This document shows, piece by piece, positions 41,599 to 51,305 of a stretch of DNA of 64,000 nt (positions within the stretch are counted from its first letter, which is position 1; the number at the start of each line of letters is the position of its first letter). The DNA is from Lepiota brunneoincarnata. Lineage: Eukaryota; Basidiomycota; Agaricomycetes; Agaricales; Agaricaceae. Where the stretch lies: the NCBI GenBank assembly GCA_023014365.1, contig JAEBUN010000022.1, positions 310,001 through 374,000 of the forward strand, read 5' to 3'. The position numbers and the translations under genes are program-made. Below the pieces are notes generated by a model, which was not told where the DNA came from, ran no database searches, and was given only the letters and a program-made list of their open reading frames with translations.

Positions 41599-42664
41599 AT
41601 GGAACTACCAGGTCCTCATCCACGCAACCCAACTCCAACCGCATCCTCTACTAATTCCTCATCGAAAGCACCCTTAATACCACTGAAGACACACCACCCC
41701 CACGCCATGTACCATGACAGACCACTCCCCCCAGCCCCGTTCCACCCATCGCTGAAACGCCAACTGCCATCCCTGCTCCCCCACTCATCGCTACCATTAG
41801 CGACTAAATTAACAAAGTCAATAGTGCCTCTACCCTCATCTTTTCCCTTCTTATTGCACCAACGCCAGCAGTATCAACAGAAGTTCATGATGGCTTCTTC
41901 CGACTCTGAGAAAACCTCCTCTGCCTACATGGCCTCAAACAAAGCGTCAAAAGAGTCAAAGAAGCAAACCAGAACACATTCAACCACTTGTGGTCTGACC
42001 CCACCTTCCACCTGAATCTTCACCAAGCATTGCAGCTCCACAACCAGTATACAGATTGCACCTGCAATCCCTAGTCCAATTCAACCTATGCCACCCGATC
42101 AAACATCCCGATGAATGCCTGTGCATTCCACCCACCGACAAATTTGACCTGAACAACCTCCAAGCCCTCTTACCCCACCTGTTGTCATACCCCCTGCCTC
42201 TGCACCACCACATCAAACTCGATGACAAACAGTGGACGAATTCACCCAACGAATGGAAGCCTGCCAACAGCAGGAGACCCACCCCTTACCCCAAAGACCT
42301 CCTTGACATTGTACCACCCCCACCGTCACACCCCAAGCTGCAACAACCTGTTCATACAATGTTGGAAGAAATCACTGTTTTGAGTGCCATCAAATTGGCC
42401 ACTGGGCACACAGCTGCCCCCAATACACTTGCCATCACTGTAACCGCTCCGCACCAGGACATTATGTACATGCGGACCTGCCCCATCTACCACCAAAACC
42501 AATGCAATGCCACGCTTGAAAGGATGGCACAACGCTATCCCAACACCTTTGGACAAATGTACGACATCATTGGCAATGGCCAATACAACGATTATGACTA
42601 TGCCTATGATGGTTATGTAAGGGGACTGGCAGCATACGCCCCCCCTTATGCAAGGTACACCTAG
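41599..42664 (+). pseudogene. E3 ORF3 remnant with CCHC knuckles
   Basis: The frame of the 41599 ATG (Pro/Ser-rich start) has several stops. Further on, the same frame gives CFECHQIGHWAHSC (C-X2-C-X3-GH-X4-C) at 42376-42417, followed by PQYTCHHCNRSAPGHY, which matches the E1 and E2 layout of a second knuckle C-X2-C-X5-GHY. The frame then shifts by one into ...TCPIYHQNQC...YNDYDYAYDGYV. A helical stretch (LHQALQLHNQYTDC) is readable near 42030 in another frame. The true end is lost at about 42615, where LTR-like sequence begins. Confidence 0.65.
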
Positions 42665-42947
42665 GGACCTGTGGTTGGACATCTGGGCTCAGCCTCCCTA
42701 GCCAATGCCCTGATGCCCAAGCCCAGTCTCAGCCTTTAGGCCACCCCCATCCCCAAGCCCTAATCTGCAGGCAACTTATTACTATTAGTTGTTTGTCTAT
42801 TGTTTGCATACATTATTACTGGTAGCTATCATAGTATTTGGTTACCTGGTCTGTGCACAGACCACTATGTATATATATAGCATGGGTGGCGATTGTAATC
42901 GCCACCTGAATATCAACTTGGTTCCGGTGCCTTATCTTCCCCTAACA
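42616..42947 (+). mobile_element. LTR-like sequence, same family as 10542-10841
   Basis: It runs from TGTAAGGGGACTGG to CTTCCCCTAACA and shares its 3' end (ATCAACTTGGTTCC...CCCCTAACA) with the solo LTR at 10542-10841. It contains a TATA-like run (TATATATATAG near 42870) and a perfect 10-bp stem, GGTGGCGATT/AATCGCCACC, at 42885-42906. No target duplication was found, so it may be the LTR of an element that deleted the E3 3' end. Confidence 0.55.
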
Positions 42948-44907
42948 ATAAATGGACAGACCTGATAGACCTGACCCACATGAACCACACCAACACCACC
43001 AATACCATAAACAACCACCACAACAACAGGAAATGACCCCATCCAACCACCACTCACATCAGTAAAGAAGGGGGGGATATCACCAGACACCTCAGGAATG
43101 CAGGAATCAATCACACCATTGATCTATCCAATAGTGATGACCTCAGAAGAATAATTAGTCAGCTGCTTGACAAAATTGATCACACTACAAGTCAAAACAC
43201 TGAACCCCACCATCCAAGACCTGTGAAATGACAACTACTAGAATTCTCCAGCAACCAACCAGACAATCACCCATGGTTGACTAGTGAAAATGCAACACCA
43301 AAACCATCGCTACTATCCCAGATAAAACCCCAACCCAGTGAACACCACTATGGATGATGGACACACTTCCAACCCACTCTGGGTCCAAACACAGACCTGA
43401 CAACACCACAGGAGCAAGTCAATGTCACTGCCAATACACTATCCCACTATGCTTACTACTCACTGTTAACACACACCACATTTATGGGCCAAACAACAAA
43501 TGCAGCTGCCACACATGAACATGTATCCCAGCTACCCTTTATCTCCCACCGCCAACACCCAATCTATACAAATGCCCCTCGAGGAATACCAAATGATCAG
43601 ACCAAAATAACCAACCTCATCGCATTGTTATGAGACCATAAAACAACCACATTTATCCACACCAAAGCCTACTTATTACTCCTAGAAACTTACAGGTTCG
43701 CAGACCAAATTGTTGAAGATACCATCACTATGCCAATGAAATGGTTATGCCATTACCTCAGGATTCGACCCCCACTATGACACTATAGGCATCCCCCTGG
43801 AGGAACACTAGACAAAAGGGATGAACCAGATGCTATCAACTGGACTCCAACCTCTTCCAAAGATGGCCATATACAAGATCATGAAAATTGACCAATATGC
43901 ACACAACTTACTACTCTACAACCATCCAGGGTCACACAACCCTGCCTGCAGTGTTATCATGGACCATTCCCTGTGTGTAGAAAGGAGATCACTTTTCAGA
44001 TACAGTTTGGCTCAGCTCCTGTGTCAGTCCAAGAAGAAGGAGTTAAGGGTGTCCCTCTCCCACATGCTCACCCTTGTCATCACACAACCGGGCCTCTATG
44101 CAACAGCCCTTCAGAATTATGGTACAACAGTTCAAACCGGACCTGACTACATGGTACACCCCATTGACCTTGACCTTGACAACACCACTGTTATCGATGA
44201 GGACCTTGTTATTGACGTCCCGGCTTACAATCATATTCCCCTTAGTTGGATCCTCCATGCATGCCCTTTTGGGTTCCACATCCTTGACTCTCTATTCCAA
44301 CAATCACTCTATACACCAGCCCAACTTGAGGACGCTGACGACCGACGCCTCGCCTACATCGATCTGAACAGCGAACCACCAGCCATTACCAAGTGGTCTG
44401 GATGGCATACGCCTACAGCTTCGGACGTGATTCGACTGAAGAATTCCTTCGAAGCGATCGCCTCCAAAAACAGCGAGGACCCACGTGCCCAGTACGGCTG
44501 GACTCGCGTTGGCAGCCAAATCACCTCTCGGCTGCTGCCCAGCCGTACCTACCCATCAACAAACAACTCGCCCCCCACTAACCTGGCCACCTCTACAGAA
44601 ATCATCATGGAGGATGCGCGTGCCACACCCATTGAAGAGCGACTCGATTATGGGGACCCTAACGAAGATGAAAGTGATATTAATGACCCCTACAGGCTCC
44701 CAAGACTCAACAAACTTGTACCAGATACAGCTCGGCCCCGGAGCTTGTCCCTTCCTACACTCTAGATGAACCACCGACACACCGCTGGCACTCACGTGTC
44801 ACGAGCAACTTGACCATCAAAAAATTAACCATCGCCGCTTGACGGACTACGACTTGATACTTGCCAACACCCAAGTAGACTGACCAGGCAGTCTGAAGAG
44901 GGGGTAA
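42948..44907 (+). pseudogene. E4: 3' part of another gypsy-like element
   Basis: Up to about 43800 there are only broken frames; one stretch near 43650-43720 (HTKAYLLLLETYRFADQIVED) resembles the helical region of the post-pol ORFs in E1 and E2. A 314-codon frame (43821-44765) follows; its C-terminal half, from LEDADDRRLAYIDLNSEPPAI onward, is acidic and polar and looks protein-like, whereas its first half may be out of frame. A purine tract, GAAGAGGGGGTAA, at 44894-44906 stands directly before an LTR-like start TGTAACCC. No gag or pol of this element is present. Confidence 0.4.
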
Positions 44908-45101
44908 TGTAACCCACCGTCCTGACACTGATCTCGTTTAAGGTACACGCTACCGTGGGAACGCTCCCCAGACATATATATACCATAGATAATTATGTGA
45001 CCGTAGTTCTTACCCTCTCGCTACTCTGAAATACAGATACGTGCAGGTTCATCTGCTGTGCGACTACGTGTAAGACCACATTGTAACCCTACCGGGTTTC
45101 A
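44908..45101 (+). repeat. E4 3' LTR candidate
   Basis: TGTAACCCACCG follows a purine tract directly, and the sequence ends ...CCGGGTTTCA (one base from the perfect partner GGGTTACA). It contains ATATATATACC near 44976 as a TATA-like element. No second copy is in the window, so the exact end is uncertain. Confidence 0.4.
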
Positions 45102-45103
45102 AT

Positions 45104-45242
45104 GTTGTAGGTAGATTATATACATGTGTAGCTTACCAGTAGTTCCTTGTCTGTTTACCTCTCTATCACCCTCTTGTCACCCCATTGTTGTCTCTCATGA
45201 ATATATGCCCTCATCACTGTCTGCCTTCTTGAGCTGATTTTA
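45104..45242 (+). repeat. dispersed repeat R1, copy 2
   Basis: This is the plus-strand copy of the repeat found inverted at 1262-1404. It begins right after the E4 LTR candidate and marks the right edge of the transposon block; CpG-normal host DNA follows. Confidence 0.65.
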
Positions 45243-45612
45243 ACACAATTGCAACATGTTCAACTGAACCAATAGACAAACCCTCTAATAAATACTTTCA
45301 ATAGTTCCAACTGACTCATATACACCAACACAAATTCAACAGGGATAATAGAAGACAACACATTGGACATCAGACACCACCCCAGTGCCCAATTTCTTAG
45401 CACTCATCAATTATTGAAGGGGAGTCTAGGATCCAAGAGCAGCGTGGTGCCAACAAATCCTGGAATCTCGGAGACAGATTCGGGAATAAAATCAGACTTA
45501 TGGGGTTGGGGCGCTTGTACATACGTTGGGATGTGGTCAAGAGATACATACATAGCAGGGAATACTGAGAATTACAAAGTGCTATACTACAGACCAAAGG
45601 CCCACGAGCCTA
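45243..45612. other. no gene seen
   Basis: This is transition DNA between the transposon block and the DUF4139 gene. It contains the downstream side of the minus-strand gene ending near 45613. No element ends or coding signal were noticed. Confidence 0.4.
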
Positions 45613-48168
45613 CTACGCCTTCTTCCCAAAAAGAAAAGAATGCTTACAAAACGTACAATTCAAATCTGCAGATGCTTTCATCTCAAACACCGTCTCCAAC
45701 TTGACCTGAGCATCCGCACCGATCCTCCATCTATACTCATACAACCCGTCTTTCTCCCTCTGCCACGCTCCCGTTAATCCCACCCCTCGCTCGTCATTCA
45801 CCCTCACCATCATCTTCCTTCATACCGCCACCCAACATCGACTGCTCCTTCTCCAGCTTAATCTTAACAGGCTTCCCAATCCTTCGCCTCAATCAACTCC
45901 TTGGGCTTCTTCAACACCACACGAACGCGTTTATCATCCGACACCGGTATCGCGTCTTTCAATATAAGTTTCTCAATCGGGAAGCTATGCTTATTCCGTA
46001 CGTGGATAGAGGTGGTGAATGTGGTGGTGTTGATAATGTCTGCGAAGGTCCCGGCGCCTTCTTTGGTCGTTTCGGAGGCACGACAGTAAAAGATGGAGAC
46101 CGAGGGATCGTCACCGAGGGTGAATCGGAATATTTGATCGCGGTTGATGTCCTGGGATGAAATGAGGCAGGGTGAATGAGAGTTTGAGCAAGGGAAAGAC
46201 AGAAAGTGAAATGTTACGCACAGAGATGGTGTTTTTGGAGACGTAGCTATCGTCGAGGATGATGCTAACTGGACCAGAGAGGAGCCTATAGTCACTCTTA
46301 TTCGTCACTTGACACTAAATTTATCATTTCAGTAAGCCAAAATCACACAGGTTTTTTTGTGTGGGGAAAATACACACCTGAAGGTACACGCGCGGATCGA
46401 CCCTAGGCACCGAAACATACTCCACATCCATCTCGAACGACAACACCGCAATGGCCACGATATGCTCTTTCCCATCCGAAGGAATACTCGACTTGCCGCG
46501 GACGGTATAAGTTAGCGCCATAGGTGTCTGAGTGACCAATTTAGTTGGTTTCTGATTGATGCTCAGCTCCCCGTCGGTATGTTCATCATCGGAATCGTCG
46601 TCCGGGAGAACTACGACGCCGTGGTCAGGAGAGGTGTGCGGGGGGCGTCCCACCACGGCAGGAGCTGGACCAGAGGACCTGGCTGGTGCGGTTGTTGTTG
46701 TTCCGAATAATTGTGAACGTGTTGCAGCTGTTGCCGCTCCGAATAGTGACGCGCCTGGCGTAGCTGCTGTCGCTCCGAGCGACGATGTTCCGAAGGATGA
46801 TGAACCTGATGCAGCGGGTACCGCAGTTCCGAATGGTGATGGGCCTGTCGCAGCTGGATAGGCACTGGCCCCGAACAAACCTGTACTAGAAGGGGCGGAC
46901 CCTCCGAATAAACCCGACCCAGAGGGGGCGGCATTCCCGAACCAAGACCCAGAAGGGGCAGTATTCCCAAACGCGCTGCCACCAAAGGGGGCAGCGTTAT
47001 TCCCAAAAGACGACGCAGAGGGGACAGTGCTCCCAAACCAGGTCCCAGAGGTATTGTTGTTCGTATTGGAAGCACCGAAATGCACCGAAACCACTAGGTC
47101 TGAATTGAGACTGAGACTGAGACTGATTCGAACCCCCAAAGAGCCCACTGCCAATGGTACCACCAGTGTAGACGGACGAAACCCTGATTTTGATGGGATC
47201 CAATGTGGGTACTCGTTTGATGATGGTGTCGGTCGCGACGGTGCTGAGGGTGAGATCTGCGTCTGTCCAGTCTTCGCCAGTGGATTGTGTGATGCAGGCG
47301 CGATAGTGGAGTGAGACTGTGCGAGAGGGTTGGCCACTTTCGTCTGTAACAGCATGGAGTTCGTAGGTCGGTGACCAGTTTGTGCCGCTGACGACTACAT
47401 TACATGAATGATTAGATGGTGGTTGTTATGGGAACACGCCTGAAGCTTACTGTAGGTCAATTTCAGGTTGAGGTCGGTGTCGTTCTCTGCTGTGATCATG
47501 GCTGTGAGCTCGGTGTTGGCGGAGCCCTGTTTTGAAGAGGATTTCTTCTTCTTGTCCTTGATCTGCCTGTCGATCTGCCTGATTTTGGCGTCGAGGTTTG
47601 CGATCTTTATAAACAGTCAGCGTGTCTTGGAGAAAAGCCAGTAAATGAACATACAGCGTGGACATTCTCTTTGCCTTGTTCTCTAAATTCACTCAAGAAC
47701 TCATTCATGACTTCGGGACTCGCATGTTCCCCAGTCAAACTATTGGCATACTTGACCAAAATCCCACCCTGTGCATGTAACACCTGCTTCTCCTGCTCTA
47801 GCAGAGCTTTCTGAATTTCCAACGCATAAGTGGCCTCTTCCAACGCAGAATCGTCATCGGGGTCGGATACGGAGCACACAACGTCGGAAAGATAGGTACT
47901 GTTCTTTGGAGCGGCGTAATCGAGGCCCGAAATGCGCACAGACTGGGTGTCGATTGTGTTTGGGAGCTTGGAGATGATGAATTTATTTTGGCCACTCTGG
48001 ATGGAGCCGTAAATGGTTTGGGTTACTGCAAGGGAATCAACAAAGGGCACGGACCTTCAAGGCGACATCAAAAGTCCTGACGACCTCTGCCTTGGACGAC
48101 TTTAACACGACCACGGAGTCTATAGGATGGTCAGCAGCAACGATGCGGATGGTGTTCAAAGGGCTCAT
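45613..48168 (-). CDS. DUF4139 (mucoidy-inhibitor-like) protein with FG-rich insert; apparent frameshifts
   Basis: ATG 48168 (MSPLNTIRIVAADHPIDSVV) fits the N-terminal DUF4140 start. Intron 1 is 47997-48054; after it KSGQNKFIISKLPNTIDTQSVRISGL is typical of the family. A coiled-coil region follows (ALEIQKALLEQEKQVL, and AKIRQIDRQIKDKKKK after a second intron). The DUF4139 core starts VSGTNWSPTYELHAV...TGEDWTDADLTLSTV, is interrupted by about 170 residues rich in GLFG/SFG/FG motifs and an acidic patch, and resumes at TYTVRGKSSIPSDGKEHIVAI. Two more introns lead to the C-terminal end. Frame breaks are apparent near 47080 (a GCACCGAAA repeat), 45875 and 45813. These could be sequence errors or decay; every segment still reads as the family. 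The cellular role of the family in fungi is not known. Confidence 0.8.
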
Positions 48169-48407
48169 GGTGTTGGGCAGAGGCAAGAGAGGGGTAAACC
48201 CATAGATCTGCTACTTATACGTATGTACTTGCGGTACCGATGAGGAGCATCATGATGCATGATGAGTCGAGCGTTCTGCCCTCTGCGATCAGTGCCTAAG
48301 ACGTCGTTAATGACCCCATTCCTCACGTTGTGGGAATCGAATGCCTCGAGGTCAACGCTGATCGGCAATAAACAGTTCGTAAACTCTCTCTACCCAATGC
48401 CATCCTC
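48169..48407. promoter_or_regulatory. shared divergent promoter region
   Basis: These 239 bases separate the start of the minus-strand DUF4139 gene (48168) from the first start codon of the plus-strand gene (48408). Both promoters must lie here or overlap the genes. No clear TATA box or other site was recognised, so this rests only on the divergent arrangement. Confidence 0.35.
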
Positions 48408-50964
48408 ATGTTGTCATCCAACACCCGCGTCCTCCACCCAGACATCCCCACACTCGCCGACGGCGCCCCTTCAGCGCCTACCCTTACCTTTGCCCCATCA
48501 TCACCGCCACCACCACCACAACCACCAAATACCAGCTCCAGCCTTTTTGGCTTCCTCAAACGAAATAATTCTCTACGGGTCGGCACAGGGAGTTTCGCTG
48601 GGGGCTCCATCCGACGCAAGCCACCACCTCCATCTCTCCTGAATCGCTCCCTCTCCGAACCCAAGTCACCCATCGATCCCCCAATGACCAGTCCCGGAGG
48701 AGCAGGGGGGAGCGGCTCAGATGCCGGAAAGGACTATATCGCAATGGTGTCCAAGGTTTTGGAGGAGAGCAAAGTCAGGTTCGATGGGCATACAAAGGAA
48801 TGGGCGACGTTTCATGAACGTTACAAAGGGTAATGTTTGGCAATTAACTAGCTACCTAGCTGTAACTTACGAACGGCGTAGGCTATTCGCACAGGGTACA
48901 CCCGTACATGGGAAACTCGTCAAGCGTGATCGACCAAAACCCGCTGCGCAGTCCACAGCCAAGGAACTCTTAAACCAAATCACGGTAGGCCATAACCTTA
49001 CCAAGACGAAACTGATGAGTTGACATTGTTACACAGGAGAGACTTGATCAGTTAGATATAGAGATGGAAGCATTGGAGCCCGAAGGGAGTCCGGGTTGGC
49101 GCAGAGCATCCCCCTTCAAAGCAAGTGTTACGCGTCTTTGGATCTCCAACAGTCCCCCACTCAACGGTCACACGATTCACAGGACAACACCCTCACAAGG
49201 TCCTTCTCACAAAAACAAAAACCCAAAGACAAAGACAAAGTCCACGCGCCCACACCCGAATCACCACCACCACCACCCCCTCCCCCTCCATCATCTCCTC
49301 CTCTCGATCCACCAATCAAACCCTGGGTAGAACGATTCACAGTCAATACGGTTCGTCACCTTTTGCCTTCTTTCCCACTCACACGCCCAGGAAGCGCTTA
49401 TTACTATTATAATCACACAGACAGCACTGAACAAGCGCAAACCGTTCAACTCAGAAGGCACCTGGCACTCACACACACGAACGCAAAGTAGCACTTTACC
49501 CCGGTCTCCTCTCCCGGACTTTGTTGTATCCAGGGGGGATCAGGACGAAAATTTCCAACCCAGTTTACAGGTAAGCCACACAACGGGCGATTTCTATTTT
49601 TTGCTGAACCCCATGAAATTGCTACTGCTGCTGTTGCTGTTTCTTCTTTATTTAGCGCGTTGGTACCTATTCCCGTCGTAATCACCGTGATGTGCTAAAA
49701 GAGGAACGAGAAAACGATCATCATCATCACTATCAGGAGAGGGACAAGGAACGGGAACGAAGAGAGAGCGAGAGGGGGGGGGAACGGGATTATCGTGATC
49801 ATCGGGACCGGGAAAAAGAAAGAGAAAGGGACCGAGAAAGGGAAAGAAGATACGAGAGGGAGCGAGACCGAGATCGAGACCGGTTCAAAGAAAAGGAAAA
49901 GGATCTGGAAAGAGAGAAGGACGCACGATATCACTACCACTATCGAGACAAGGACAAGGATCGAGAACGAGAACGAAAACGAGACAAAGGCGGTGGCGGA
50001 GGCGGAGGCGGTCGACAGCGCTACCAACACAGAAGTGAACCCGAACCTGAAAATTCGTCCGCTACTACTCGTCCTCGTCCGACGATGCGTGAACGGCAGA
50101 TATCGGACCCGGGGGCGAGGTATAATAATAAACGGGAAAGCTCGCCACAGTCACTTCTGCCGGCTGTGTATACACTCGTTGAAGATTCCGAGATTCCTGA
50201 GGGAAGCGCTACTGGTACGGCGGAGAGGAAGACCGATGGGGATGGGATGCCTGGTCTTGGTGGTGGGGTACCGCAGTCTGCCTACGCTTGTCGCGTATCC
50301 AGAATCAGAGGAAGAAGGGGAGATATTGTCGAATGGGGATGCAACGGGTAAAGACTCCGGCCGAGGGAATAATAAGAGCGGCAATGTGAGCGGACAGAGA
50401 AGAAGGAGGAGAAGGAAGTCGAGGTCGAGGTCGAAGTCGGTGGGGCATGAGTTGGACGGGAGGGTGGATAGATCAGAGTCAGGAGGGAGGGACAGAGATA
50501 GGGACAGGGGGAGAGGTAGAGTAAAGGACAAAGAGAGGGATATGGGCAAGGAACGCGAACGCGAGAAGGAAAGGGATAAGGAACGGGATAGAGAGAAGGA
50601 GAGGGACAAATATGGAAGTATGCGGTCTAGGGATAAGGGGCGGTACGAATCCGGACGACGCGAAAGGGAACGGGAGAGGGAGAAGGAAAAGGACAGGATC
50701 AGGGAGCGTGATCCACAAGATTATTATTATAATAATCGCCCCTCGGAAAGAGCGCACCGCCATGATCCCACACCGTCGGGCTCTATGCCTGGGACATACG
50801 GATCGTCACCACCGCCCTCCCCGAACCCCATGGTTGGTTTTGGGTTTAAATTTGCGCCACCTCCGCCGCCCCGTGTGCCTTTGGCGACGGGTGGGTCTAA
50901 ATTTTTGGAGATTTTGACTTCGCCGGCGCCCGTGATACCACATGATTTGCCCGGGCCTAGGTAG
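48408..50964 (+). CDS. unknown protein with long Arg/Glu/Asp/Lys repeat region
   Basis: Exon 1 (48408-48832) encodes a Ser/Pro-rich N-terminus (LFGFLKRNNSLRVGTGSFAGG) and an end reading VLEESKVRFDGHTKEWATFHERYKG. Introns with GTAATG...GTAG (to about 48881) and GTAGGC...ACACAG (about 48985-49036) join to LFAQGTPVHGKLVKRDRPKP and ERLDQLDIEMEALEPEGSPGW. A Pro-rich part follows (nine consecutive Pro near 49265). A later acceptor near 49655 leads to VGTYSRRNHRDVLKEEREND and then about 100 residues of RE/RD/KE dipeptides, twice (about 49740-49990 and 50480-50720). It ends in a Pro-rich tail. RE/RD regions occur in splicing-related proteins, but no RNA-binding domain is seen. Frame changes near 49110 and 50275 have no clear intron and may be sequence errors. 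Confidence 0.6.
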
Positions 50965-51305
50965 ATACGTGAGACTGGTACTCTTGGAGGGAGTTTTTAT
51001 TTGCGGTCTGTAGCCACTGCTGTTAATTTTTGATTATCGGCCCTGGTTTGTACTTTATTAACTTACTGGTTCTTGACAATTCAAGCACAACTAACGGAAA
51101 ACTTGGCTCCTGCGAGCTAATTCCCAACACTTAACATTCCAAAGCAAGAGGTTGTAACCGCTGACGGTGACCTCTAGTAAGTACTGTACTATAACGATTT
51201 CATTCTGCCCCTTGCCATAATACTGCTTCCACCAATAAGGGCGACCGCACAAAAACAATTGGATTATCGTCTGACTACGCCGGGAGTGTCGAAACAGCAA
51301 AGGAT
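50965..51305. other. convergent 3' intergenic region
   Basis: This is 341 bases between the ends of a plus-strand gene (50964) and a minus-strand gene (51306). Both 3' ends must lie here. T-rich runs near 50990-51060 could serve 3' processing. No gene is seen. Confidence 0.35.

Larger units (their letters stand above)
14651..42615 (+). mobile_element. E3: dead chromovirus-type gypsy element, split by nested insertions
   Basis: E3 has a 5' LTR (14651-15003), self-primer site (15005-15016), leader (15004-15682 and 23927-23954, interrupted), gag (about 23955-25606), protease start (to 25835), reverse transcriptase to chromodomain (37931-41460) and a post-pol ORF (41599 to about 42615). The reading of the gene resumes across E2: ...A[L]LGSGA before 25835 and GFLWLNEVNPKID after 37931, as expected for protease. 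The 3' LTR was not found; the 3' end is lost where an LTR-like sequence begins at 42616. Many in-frame stops show it is dead. It is the oldest member of the nest, since the others lie inside it. Confidence 0.8.

Noticed and set aside
42955..43000. DLIDLTHMNH read as the end of E3 ORF3
   Set aside because: It lies after an LTR-like sequence without target duplications, so continuity with E3 cannot be shown. The short match could be chance.
43821..44765. Whole 314-codon frame as an intact host gene
   Set aside because: Its first half overlaps a different frame that is equally protein-like, and it sits between element remnants and a purine tract with LTR-like sequence.
49161..49346. Minus-strand Gly-rich frame
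   Set aside because: It is the antisense shadow of the polyproline run in the plus-strand gene.
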